Positions 44,477-55,400 of a stretch of 57,506 nt of DNA are shown in pieces (position 1 is the stretch's first letter; each line of letters opens with the position of its first letter). The DNA comes from Clostridiaceae bacterium (GTDB lineage Bacteria > Bacillota > Clostridia > DSM-8532), in the NCBI GenBank assembly GCA_012839205.1, contig DUNT01000112.1, positions 1 to 57,506 on the forward strand, given 5' to 3'. Both the position numbers and the translations under genes were made by a program. Below the pieces are notes generated by a model, which did not search any database, was not told the origin of the DNA, and was given only the letters and a program-made list of their open reading frames with translations.

Positions 44477-44518
44477 AAAAAAAGCTATCTCAATATTTCA
44501 AATCATATTGAGATAGCT
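44477..44518 (-). terminator. Terminator of the 42-residue protein gene
   Basis: Perfect 14-base arms (44483-44496 and 44505-44518), eight-base loop, then seven T on the minus strand. It lies 14 bases after the small gene's stop. Confidence 0.92.
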
Positions 44519-44531
44519 GGCTTCTTATTGA

Positions 44532-44660
44532 TTAGCCGTTCTTTTGTTGTGCTCGTTTGGTGTCATGGCCTGTTCCTGGTACCGGTTCGCCTCTGTTGTT
44601 CATTTGCTGGTTGGTGTCTGGATTTCTCTTTTCATTGTGCTTATGCTTTTTGGCAGACAT
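44532..44660 (-). CDS. Small basic hydrophilic protein, 42 residues
   Basis: An ATG at 44660 with AAGGAGGAG at ideal spacing opens a 42-codon frame beginning MSAKKHKHNEKRNPDTNQQM and ending RAQQKNG, directly followed by a strong terminator. The protein is rich in Lys, Asn, Gln and His, with no hydrophobic core. Composition and size are like minor small acid-soluble spore proteins or other disordered nucleic-acid-binding proteins, but I cannot match it to a named family. Upstream on the minus strand CATAATA resembles a forespore sigma -10, which would agree with a spore role; that is weak. It is divergent from the CPBP protease gene. Confidence 0.75.
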   Translation of the reverse strand: MSAKKHKHNEKRNPDTNQQMNNRGEPVPGTGHDTKRAQQKNG

Positions 44661-44689
44661 AATACTCCTCCTTTTCATTTATGTAGATA

Positions 44690-44717
44690 TTGATTTAAGA
44701 TTTCTGACTATTATGAT
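44690..44717 (+). promoter_or_regulatory. Possible promoter of the CPBP protease gene
   Basis: TTGATT (44690-44695), 16-base spacer, TATGAT (44712-44717), about 30 bases before the start codon. Moderate match only. Confidence 0.4.
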
Positions 44718-44748
44718 AAAATTATATAAAATTGTAACAGGAGGCACT

Positions 44749-45657
44749 ATGAAAAATTTTTTTAAAGGTGCTGGTGCTGCAATTGGCTACTTTGTTTTAT
44801 ATTTTGTCATAAATCTCCTGGTTATATTCATAGGAGGTATTTATTTTGGTATAAAAGAAGGACTTAGAGGTATACAAGCACCAGGTTTATCTAAAGCTCT
44901 TCCACAAATTATAGAAACCTTATTATATGATAATGCAATGCTTCTTAATATCATCGCTGCTGCAATTAGCCTCTTTGTTTTCTGGTTGATAATTCTTCTC
45001 TCAAAGAAGTCTTTAAAAGAAAGACTTGATCTTAATTATGTTTCTTTTAATAGTATTTGGCCTGTTTTAATCCTTGGCGTAACTACAAATATTTTTATTT
45101 CCTACTTCATTAAATTTCTTCCTATACCCCAAACTTTGGTACAGGAATATGATAAAGCCGTAAGTGTTTTGGGGGACGAAATTACTTTGGTGCAAGTAAT
45201 ATCCGTTGTAGTCGTAGCACCTGTTCTGGAAGAAGTTCTTTACAGAGGACTTATTATGAAAAGTCTGCAAAGAGGTATGCCTGCAGTTATCGCACTTATT
45301 ATACAGGCTTTGTTGTTTGGCCTTATGCATGGCCAGCTTCTATGGATATGCTATGCCACCTTTTTGGGAATTTTGTTGGCTGTTATAAAATTAAGATACC
45401 AATCCCTATATCCCTGTATACTCCTGCATTTGTCATTTAATGCAGCAAACTATATACTGATACCATTTTATTATAAAATTGCAGACAATATTTACATTGA
45501 TATTTTACTTTTTATAACATCATTTATCATATCTGTTTTTATGGTTAAAATAATCTTTAGAAAAACCATTAGAAATCGGGTTCTCTACAAGACAGAACCC
45601 GGTTATTCCTCTCAATATGCCGGCGGGGAAACAAAAGATGTGCATTTTGACAAGTAA
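44749..45657 (+). CDS. CPBP family intramembrane glutamic endopeptidase
   Basis: A 302-residue multi-pass membrane protein of the Abi/CAAX protease (Rce1-like) family. Hydrophobic helices fill most of the sequence. The catalytic motifs are VLEEVLYRGLIMKSL (EExxxR), FGLMHGQ and HLSFNAANY. Substrate unknown; relatives cut signal or bacteriocin-related peptides. The ATG at 44749 has CAGGAGG just upstream; the in-frame extension to 44557 would run through the divergent gene and is rejected. Monocistronic. Confidence 0.92.
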   Translation: MKNFFKGAGAAIGYFVLYFVINLLVIFIGGIYFGIKEGLRGIQAPGLSKALPQIIETLLYDNAMLLNIIAAAISLFVFWLIILLSKKSLKERLDLNYVSFNSIWPVLILGVTTNIFISYFIKFLPIPQTLVQEYDKAVSVLGDEITLVQVISVVVVAPVLEEVLYRGLIMKSLQRGMPAVIALIIQALLFGLMHGQLLWICYATFLGILLAVIKLRYQSLYPCILLHLSFNAANYILIPFYYKIADNIYIDILLFITSFIISVFMVKIIFRKTIRNRVLYKTEPGYSSQYAGGETKDVHFDK

Positions 45658-45888
45658 ATATGAAACCATTAAAGTGAAGTCTTGCACGTTTTGGATTGTA
45701 TCATATATAACTTATATTTTTAGTGGTTTGACGAAATCCTTATTTTACAAGCTGCTGGGTTTAGCATGTATGTTTTTTTATACATCTAAAAAATATAAAT
45801 ATGAAATATTTAACTTTTACTATTTCAAATTCTAATCCCTTATTGTATAATAGGAGTAATCGTGTAAAAATGGTCTGTTTTTATTTAG

Positions 45889-45927
45889 TATAATCAGACC
45901 TCATTATAAATATTTTAAATATTTATA
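45889..45927 (+). promoter_or_regulatory. Likely pckG promoter with palindrome at the transcription start
   Basis: The 318-base gap 45658-45975 has an exact TATAAT at 45889-45894, flanked by GGTCTG (45872-45877) and CAGACC (45895-45900). Directly downstream an 11-base-arm palindrome TATAAATATTT / AAATATTTATA (45905-45927) covers the expected start of the transcript. A second TATAAT is at 45846-45851. No clear -35 is seen for either. The palindrome looks like an operator. Confidence 0.45.
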
Positions 45928-45975
45928 GAAGCAAATGCTTTTAATATGTAAGACATAAATGAAGGGAGAATGATA

Positions 45976-47754
<1,779 letters not shown>

Positions 47755-47771
47755 TACAAAATGATTTACAC

Positions 47772-47798
47772 AGGAACGGTATTCTACCGTTCCTTTTT
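47772..47798 (+). terminator. Terminator of pckG
   Basis: Nine-pair stem AGGAACGGT / ACCGTTCCT with a five-base loop, then TTTTT, 17 bases after the stop. Confidence 0.9.
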
Positions 47799-47817
47799 CT
47801 ATTAAGCTGCAGCAAAA

Positions 47818-47855
47818 AGATCCTTCGACTCCGCCGCGGGATCATCAGGATAAAA
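47818..47855. repeat. Dispersed palindromic repeat, copy 3 (partial)
   Basis: AGATCCTTCGACTCCGCCGC followed by a degenerate ATCATCAGGAT matches the arms of the element at 22192-22268 but is shortened and diverged. It lies between the pckG terminator and pullulanase. Confidence 0.65.
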
Positions 47856-47995
47856 TTAGAGGTGTTTTGCTGTCAATTCGAGTCGTATAAAAGTGTGGTT
47901 ATTGTGTATTAATATGTTATAATTATTAATTATATAATTTATAAAGTAACGCATTATATATTACCTTTATGGCACCAGTTACCGGGAGGGAATGC

Positions 47996-50521
47996 ATGCT
48001 TAGAATTCACTATTATCGCTATGACCAGGACTATACAGGCTGGGACCTCTGGATATGGGAAAAAGGGCAGGAAGGCTCTCCTTTCATGTTTAATCAACAG
48101 GAATTATTAAATGGTGATCCCACAAGGGTATTCAAAATTGCTGAAATTGATGTTTCAGGGTTTACCAGTAATGATATCGGTCTTATTGTGCGCCGGGGAG
48201 GATGGCACGAAAGGGATCTTCATATAGACCGCTTTTATACTTTTTCCGATAATGCAAAAAACTCAACTGAGTATATTTATCTGGTCCAGGATACGGCCGA
48301 AATTTTTACCTCCTTAGAGGAACTTCAGCTTTCACCCGGTTTTGAAAAGGCTATTTTCCAAAATTTCAGAGAGATTTTTGTATCCTTGCAGGCACCCGCC
48401 AATTACAGTCATGAGGAAGAACCCTTTCAGGTTTTTGAAAACGGTCTAAATGTAACTATACGTCATGTTACTCCTATAAGAGGCAACAGGGATTTTGTCA
48501 TTTCACTAGAAAACGATATGATGCCCGGTTCCACATATATGATTTATAAACCCGGCTTTAGAAACGGTTATGTGGATTATGGCATGATATATGATACCCC
48601 TGAATTTGATAATTTATTTACTTATAATAATGATGATTTAGGAGCAAACTGGAGCCCGGACTCCACCTGTTTCAAGGTATGGGCACCCACAGCTTCAGCA
48701 ATGTTCCTGAACCTTTATGAAACAGGCTCAGGACCAAGTCTGAAGGATGTAATTGAAATGAAGCGTAAAGAAAAAGGTGTATGGGAAACCTGCGTTTCAG
48801 GCGATCTTTCAGGAATATATTATACTTTTAGTTCTATGGTAATGGGAAAGACCCTTGAGGCGGCCGATCCATATGCCAAATCTTCAGGGGTAAACGGAAG
48901 ACGGAGCATGGTGGTAAATCCTGCTCTGACAAACCCCGAAGGATGGGAGAATGTACGTCATAAAGAATTGTTAAACCCTACTGATGCTATTGTTTACGAA
49001 GTGCATGTGCGGGACATTACCATGCACCCCAGCTCGCAAGTTCAGTACCCCGGCAAGTTTCTTGGTCTGGCACAAAACGATAGCCGCTCCTTTGAAAATA
49101 TGCCCACCGGATTGTCACATCTGGTTGATCTTGGTGTAACGCATGTCCATCTCTTACCTGTTTTCGACTTTTTCACGGTGGATGAAACAAAACCATTGGA
49201 AAACCAGTATAACTGGGGCTATGACCCCACCAATTTCAATGTTCCTGAAGGTTCATATGCAACTGATGCCCATAACGGATACACCCGCATCATTGAGCTG
49301 AAGCAAATGATTATGGCATTAAAAAAAGCCAACATGGGTGTTGTTATGGATGTGGTCTACAATCATACTTATAAAACCATTGACTCTGATTTGAATAAAC
49401 TTGTCCCAGGATACTACTATCGTCAGGACCACATGGGCAACTTCTCCAATGGTTCCGGTTGCGGAAACGAAATTGCCAGTGAACGATCAATGGTACGGAA
49501 TTTTATTGTTTCATCTGTAAAAATGTGGACTCGGGAATATAAGATAGATGGTTTCAGGTTTGATCTTATGGGCCTTATAGATATTGAAACCATGAATGAT
49601 ATCCGGCTGGCCCTGGATAAGATAAGTCCGTCAATACTGCTCTATGGCGAGGGCTGGACAGGAGGCCTTTCACTGTTAAAGGGTTATAACTCTTCCATCA
49701 AGGCTAACGCCGCCAAGCTGAACAAAATTGGTTTCTTTAATGACAATACCAGGGATGCCATAAAAGGTGATACGTTTCATAAGAATAAGACTGGTTTTAT
49801 AACAGGAAACTATAAGTATAAAGAGGGAGTAAAATTTGGTGTTGTGGGTGCAGTATATCACCCGGGTATCGATTATTCAAAGGTTAATTACTCCGGATAT
49901 GCATGGGCGGCCTATCCATGGCATTGTGTAAATTATACTGCTTCTCATGATAACCTTACCCTTTATGATAAGCTGGTGGCCAGCAGACCTGATTTAAAAG
50001 AGGCTGATTATATCCGCCTTGTAAACCTTGCCGCCGCAATAGTGCTGACCTCACAGGGCATACCTTTCTTTATGCTGGGAACCGATATGATGAGGACAAA
50101 GAAAGGGGAACACAATTCATATAATCTTCCTGACGATATCAACCAGATTGACTGGTGGCTGAAATACCGATACCAGCAGGTCTTCAATTATCATAAGGGA
50201 CTTATTAACCTCAGAAAAGCTCATCCGGCTTTCCGTATGATACATGCTGAGGAAATAAGAAGAAATCTTGCTTTTTACCCCTGCCCCGAATATGCCGTGG
50301 CTTTTTCCCTCAATAATTATGCCAATAATGATTCCTGGAAAACTATTTTCGTAGCCTATAACGCAGGAATACAGACGCAAAGTATCTCTTTACCCCAAAA
50401 CGGGCACTGGAATGTTGTAGTTGATGATAATACTGCTGGCTTAAAGTCTCTATATAGTTTTGACGGAAACACTGTTGATGTCCCGGCAATATCTGCCATG
50501 GTCTTATATCTTTCAAATTAA
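47996..50521 (+). CDS. pulA: Type I pullulanase (GH13_14), intracellular
   Basis: Debranching enzyme that cuts alpha-1,6 links in pullulan, glycogen and limit dextrins. The 841-residue protein has an N-terminal CBM41 (about 1-85, YYRYDQDYTGWDLWIWEKG), a linker domain, a CBM48 (about 220-310, SPDSTCFKVWAPTASAMFLNL), then the GH13 barrel with the pullulanase signature YNWGYDPTNF, nucleophile D523 (GFRFDLMG), acid E552 (LYGEGWTGG) and D652 (SHDNLTLYDKL). There is no signal peptide, so it acts in the cytoplasm, for example on glycogen together with a maltose phosphorylase. The ATG at 47996 has GGGAGGG upstream; the longer frame from 47969 is not needed. Confidence 0.93.
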   Translation: MLRIHYYRYDQDYTGWDLWIWEKGQEGSPFMFNQQELLNGDPTRVFKIAEIDVSGFTSNDIGLIVRRGGWHERDLHIDRFYTFSDNAKNSTEYIYLVQDTAEIFTSLEELQLSPGFEKAIFQNFREIFVSLQAPANYSHEEEPFQVFENGLNVTIRHVTPIRGNRDFVISLENDMMPGSTYMIYKPGFRNGYVDYGMIYDTPEFDNLFTYNNDDLGANWSPDSTCFKVWAPTASAMFLNLYETGSGPSLKDVIEMKRKEKGVWETCVSGDLSGIYYTFSSMVMGKTLEAADPYAKSSGVNGRRSMVVNPALTNPEGWENVRHKELLNPTDAIVYEVHVRDITMHPSSQVQYPGKFLGLAQNDSRSFENMPTGLSHLVDLGVTHVHLLPVFDFFTVDETKPLENQYNWGYDPTNFNVPEGSYATDAHNGYTRIIELKQMIMALKKANMGVVMDVVYNHTYKTIDSDLNKLVPGYYYRQDHMGNFSNGSGCGNEIASERSMVRNFIVSSVKMWTREYKIDGFRFDLMGLIDIETMNDIRLALDKISPSILLYGEGWTGGLSLLKGYNSSIKANAAKLNKIGFFNDNTRDAIKGDTFHKNKTGFITGNYKYKEGVKFGVVGAVYHPGIDYSKVNYSGYAWAAYPWHCVNYTASHDNLTLYDKLVASRPDLKEADYIRLVNLAAAIVLTSQGIPFFMLGTDMMRTKKGEHNSYNLPDDINQIDWWLKYRYQQVFNYHKGLINLRKAHPAFRMIHAEEIRRNLAFYPCPEYAVAFSLNNYANNDSWKTIFVAYNAGIQTQSISLPQNGHWNVVVDDNTAGLKSLYSFDGNTVDVPAISAMVLYLSN

Positions 50522-50585
50522 GTATATAAACTGAAACATATTATGTTAAAATATTTTAAGATAAAAGAAAACAGGAGAAAAACCA

Positions 50586-52196
50586 ATGAAAAAAAATAAT
50601 CTGATTCTTTACATTACTTCTTTTTTATCCGGTATGACAGTAATGGCTGTTGAACTATCATGTTCAAGACTCTTAGCTCCTTATTTCAGCTCTTCACAAA
50701 TTGTATGGTCGGTTATCATCGGGCTTATTATGATTTGTATGAGTATAGGTAATGTTTTAGGCGGGAGAAGCGCCGATAAACATAAGAGCCTTGGACGGCT
50801 ATATTTTTATATCTGGATTGCTTCAGTGTGGATTGCTATTATTCCGTTTGTAAGCAAATACTTAATTGCACTTATTGCAGGTCTTCTTATGCTGATTATG
50901 CCGGGAAGCGATCTGGTTGTATTGGGCTCGGCTATTTCATGTCTGGTAATATTCTCACTTCCAATGATACTATTGGGAATGGTGTCGCCTTACCTGGTAA
51001 AGCTGGGTGTTGAGGATACAGATAACAAGGGGCGTATCGCAGGCCAGATATATGCCATGGGAACTATCGGAAGCATTATCGGAACATTTGCTCCCACCTT
51101 CCTTACAATTCCCTACATAGGCACCAGTAAGACTTTTTTACTCTTTGCTCTGCTGTTAAACATAGTATGTGCCCTTTACTTTATCTTTACCAAAAAGAAT
51201 GCATTGCGTAATACTATAACCGCAATTCTGATACTGGTTTTTATGTTACTCCCCCTCAATAACTCCTATGCGTTTTGGAAAGATAATTTATTATACGAGG
51301 GGGAATCCTTATATAATTATCTTCAGGTGGAGGAAACCGATACCTCTATAATATTATCAACAAATGTCGCTTTCGGAGTCCAGTCTATCTATAAAAAGGA
51401 TGGCTCACTTTCGGGGTACTATTATGAATATGCGCTTATGGCACCTTATTTCATAGAGGATATGTCTCCTGAAAAGGAGCTGGATGTTTTGGTGCTGGGA
51501 TTGGGAACAGGTACTTTTCCAAAACAGCTGAAAAAGTACATCCCTAATGTTAGAGTTGATGCAGTGGAAATTGATGCCGAGATTGCTAATTTGGCCACAA
51601 AATACTTTAATTTAAGAGAAGATGAGGCTAATGTATTCATAAATGACGGACGCAGTTTTTTCTCGACATCTGACGCAAAGCAATATGATATTATCCTGGC
51701 CGATGCTTATCAGGATATTACAGTGCCTTTTCATATGTCTACCAAAGAATTCTTCCAAATTGTTAAGGAACATCTAAAGCCCGGCGGCGTTCTTATTGTT
51801 AACGTAAATATGAAATCAGGGAGTTTTACAGGTGTGCCCGAGTATCTGGCCAATACTGTAAAAAGTATTTTTAACAAGGTTTACAGAGCTGATCTTACAC
51901 AGGTTACCAATTCACTTCTTTTTGTCAGTGATGACCAGCACATGATTGAAAACTATAAAAAGAATATCAATGCCCAAATAGGAAAGGAACATGATTTATA
52001 CTATATTTCAGAATTTATTGATAAAAATCTTGTGGAAATGACCGATGACAGTTTAATTCTTACCGACGATCTTGCTCCGGTAGAGATTCTGGGACAAAAA
52101 TCCTTAACCGAGATCGTTAAAACAGAGGTTGCCAATGTAAGAAAACAAGTGGAAGGCAAGAGTTTAAAAGAAATTTTTGAACTTTTAACACAATAG
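50586..52196 (+). CDS. Membrane-fused spermidine synthase-like protein
   Basis: A 536-residue two-part protein. Residues 1 to about 220 form six to seven membrane helices of the type seen in fused MFS/spermidine synthases (SGMTVMAVELSCSRLLAPYF at the start). Residues about 230-450 are a SpeE-like Rossmann methyltransferase-fold domain with LVLGLGTGTFPKQL, DAVEIDAEIANLA and ILADAYQDITVPFHMSTKEFF. The usual catalytic DSTDP segment reads ADAYQD, so true aminopropyl transfer is uncertain. It follows pullulanase by 64 bases with its own GGAG-type site (AACAGGAG). Confidence 0.88.
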   Translation: MKKNNLILYITSFLSGMTVMAVELSCSRLLAPYFSSSQIVWSVIIGLIMICMSIGNVLGGRSADKHKSLGRLYFYIWIASVWIAIIPFVSKYLIALIAGLLMLIMPGSDLVVLGSAISCLVIFSLPMILLGMVSPYLVKLGVEDTDNKGRIAGQIYAMGTIGSIIGTFAPTFLTIPYIGTSKTFLLFALLLNIVCALYFIFTKKNALRNTITAILILVFMLLPLNNSYAFWKDNLLYEGESLYNYLQVEETDTSIILSTNVAFGVQSIYKKDGSLSGYYYEYALMAPYFIEDMSPEKELDVLVLGLGTGTFPKQLKKYIPNVRVDAVEIDAEIANLATKYFNLREDEANVFINDGRSFFSTSDAKQYDIILADAYQDITVPFHMSTKEFFQIVKEHLKPGGVLIVNVNMKSGSFTGVPEYLANTVKSIFNKVYRADLTQVTNSLLFVSDDQHMIENYKKNINAQIGKEHDLYYISEFIDKNLVEMTDDSLILTDDLAPVEILGQKSLTEIVKTEVANVRKQVEGKSLKEIFELLTQ

Positions 52197-52207
52197 TCTG
52201 TGTTGTC

Positions 52208-52240
52208 AAAGGGGCTGACTCATTTAGAGCCAGCCCCTTT
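52208..52240. terminator. Bidirectional terminator
   Basis: AAAGGGGCTG / CAGCCCCTTT stem with an inner CTC/GAG extension. It lies 11 bases after the spermidine-synthase-like gene and overlaps the end of a small minus-strand frame. The T-run is short on both strands. Confidence 0.75.
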
Positions 52241-52387
52241 ATCTGTACATGATTTATATTTTTTAGTCAAACTATCGCAATACACCTGATAAGTTATCAA
52301 CAACTTAACAAAATCACCTGCCAGCGTTATAAAAGCTCCAATCAACAACAGCTTATTAATGTCAAAGTTGTAGTTGCGGTAAACCAT
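52220..52387 (-). CDS. Possible small membrane protein, 55 residues
   Basis: A minus-strand ATG at 52387 with CGAGGG six bases upstream opens 55 codons: MVYRNYNFDINKLLLIGAFI, then a continued hydrophobic stretch and a Lys-rich end. One membrane helix (about residues 12-34) is predicted. The stop lies inside the stem of the bidirectional terminator. It follows the large glycosidase gene by 58 bases on the same strand. No family is recognised, so chance cannot be excluded. The rest of the 249-base gap holds only the terminator. Confidence 0.45.
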   Translation of the reverse strand: MVYRNYNFDINKLLLIGAFITLAGDFVKLLITYQVYCDSLTKKYKSCTDKGAGSK

Positions 52388-52445
52388 AACATCCCTCGGG
52401 AAATCTTTGATACTATACTATTCATCAGGTTACCCTATTGTTCAG

Positions 52446-55400
52446 CTATTCTGCTAAAATAAAAGGCTTGCTTAACAAGTTATCTTTCTTTGCCCTAATA
52501 CTTAAGGGTTCTCCAGTCAATAACTGAGTTAAAATATTCGTCGACACCTGACCATTTGCATCAGTATGCCAGAAGGGGTAAGACAAATCATTTAAATAAA
52601 TACCTACACCTTCAACCGGTTTTCCGTTTCTGTCGGTTACCGTTATTCTAGTGGTTTCGCCGGGATTAATTCCATCGGCTTTCAATATCAGCGGGTAATC
52701 AGGGCTTACCTTCATATCCGGCAATGGGAATCGCTGGCTTTGTCCTCTGCCTTCAACAATCATTGCTCCCAGATGAAGTTTTATCTGGGTTTCATCTCCA
52801 AAGCCGGGTTTTGCTTTGAAGGTTATGGTAGCCAGTTTGGATGTATCAGCAGTTGATAAGTTTGTCAGGTTGTCTACTACTATTAGTACCCTGCCATTTT
52901 TCTCATCGATCCGATTAGCTATAACTGTACCCTTTTTAGCCCAAGGCTCCAAGGCTGCCTGAATTCCCGGGGTTGAACTATCCTGATCCACTGGTTCAAG
53001 TTTTGTTACATCGTACTCAAAATCAACATAAATCTTTTTCAGATTCTTTGGGTTTTTAATGTTCAAAGTTGTATTAAGGCTTCCGCCTTCAATAACTGTA
53101 GCATCGGTAACAGCTGTTACCTGAGGCGCTCCTGTATCCACTGTAAAGGTAATGGTATGTGTCCCTTTATTTCCGGTCACATCGGAATAATTTATGGTAA
53201 GGCTGTGATGTCCGTCATAAAGAGGAATATCTGAACCAAGCTCTCCTTTTATAAGGACACTTCCTGCTCCCTCAACCGAGACATTATTTAACTCATTTCC
53301 GTCAAGTACTGCCTTCACGCTGTTTGCATCTATATCGGCCCCGTTTGTCCCCTTAATTATTTCAGCTGAAAAAGGAATCTTTGAGGTCTTAATTACAGCT
53401 TTATCGGCAGGAGATGTAACCTTAACTGTCGGCGCCTGAACTATATTTCCTTCGGTATATACGGCACGTATCTGATCAAAATACAATGTTCCTTTTGTTC
53501 TCATTTCATCTCTGGAACACATTACTCTTATAGGTGTTTCAAGAGTAAACGGTCCCTTTCTTCCGGCGGGTATTTTCGCCTCGACATATTTCCAGCCGGT
53601 CCAGTCAATTCCGCCTGTTCCGGTAGCCGGGTTATAATCGGGGGTGTAATCGATGTAGAAACTCTGTCCGTTTCCATCTTTTACGCTTGCTCGAAGCCAT
53701 GTCTTGCTGTTATCCCCGTACACCCACATTCCAATAGCCTTAGGTGATCCGGGTACAGTAAGGTCGGTCTTGGCTTTTGTATTAGGATTCAGCGCATATG
53801 CATATACACCGGCTACGCCGCTTTCTACACCTGCGCCTAAAGTGAAGTCATAATCCAGTTTCAACAGTCCACTGCCTGACCTTGCCAGTTCGTTGTCCTG
53901 AATAAGGGATACATTGGCGGATTTTGCTCTTACAGATGAATATCCCCAACCGATTTGGTTTTCAAAATCTTCTATTGCGTTTGGTGTGGCCGGAATTACA
54001 ACGTCTATGTATGCAGATGTGTTTCCATATTTTACAATTATACGGCCGCTGCCGGATGCATTGTCGGCCATGGTAAACAATCCATCCTGGGTAATAGTAC
54101 CGATATTTCCCTCAACCTGCCAGTAGAAGGAACTGTCACTACTGTTAACTTTTATATTATAATAGTAGGCTTCGCAGCTTAAATCTATCTTATCTCCCGG
54201 AAGAAGTGTTAAAACACTCTTGGAGGGCTTAATAGAGGTTACCCTGTCCAGAACTGTGACAGATGAGCTGCCCACTATATTCTTGTTTGCAGCCATGACA
54301 TGGAAAGTACCGGTAGTATTGCCTACCTTTAATAAACCGTTATTATCTATAGCACCTGTACCGCTCGCCCATTCAACTGAAGCAGGTAATTGGGCAGGAA
54401 GATAATGCTTATTGGTTGCCTTAACCGAGTATTGTACCGTAGCTCCGGGCAAAGCATATACTTTTGCCGGGTACACATGGAGATTTTCTGCCACTTGACT
54501 GTTTACTTCTTTCCCCTCTTTTATGGCAACACTATTCTTTGAGATAAGAATAAGGCTGTTGGAATTTGCCCTTTCTCTCCCGTCTGACGGGTTGTTAAGA
54601 AGCCCCGGACTTGAATGCCCCGGCATTCTGGCTATAATTGCCGATGAGCCGCCGCCATCTAATTGCAGAGCTTTTACACAACCTAATTTATGAAGAAACT
54701 GAGCAATCTCTGCGCTGGAAACACCCTGACTTAAGGTACTTCTTCCATCCACCTGATAAAATATTACATCACCGTTGGATTTAACCCCCACTGCTGTGGC
54801 AGGGTTATAATTCGATGCAGACAATCCGCTGGTTATTACACCGTTGTTAATTAGTATTGTTTCTCCACCAATGGCCTGGGTTACATTAGTCCATTTGTTT
54901 TCCGGATCTTTAAAATTGAAAACCACTTCGTCCCCTATCCTGAAATCAGCCATTGAACTAAAGCCGCTCTTTCCGTTTCTCGCAGATAGAACAAGCTGGT
55001 TTTCACCTATTGGTGTTGATTTTGCATTTATTTTTATACCAGATATTCTGGCCTTTACCGTTCCACCAATCTTAAGGTCTCCATCTATTATATCAAGTAT
55101 AGCCTCAAGGCTTGGTACAGTACTTCCGGTATTAGGTCCGAAATCACTGCTGTACAAATAAGGACCCCAATCGTTCTGCGGCTTGTTAAAATTGCCGAAG
55201 GTATACTTCTTGCCGTTTACTGTATAATACATTTCAAAATTAGGCATATCAATGATAACTGTACCATCCTCATTAAAGCCCACAGCATTCCATTTGGTGT
55301 TGCTGTAGCTTATAAGCCTGCCGTTTTGTACTAATAGGCCTATCGGCACGCCATTTTCGGTATAGTAGAAATCACCGTTAATTCCTCCGATTATTGAGAC

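Noticed and set aside
45617-45835. 72-codon frame at the end of the CPBP gene
   Set aside because: Begins inside the CPBP coding region in another frame, with no ribosome binding site and random hydrophobic content.
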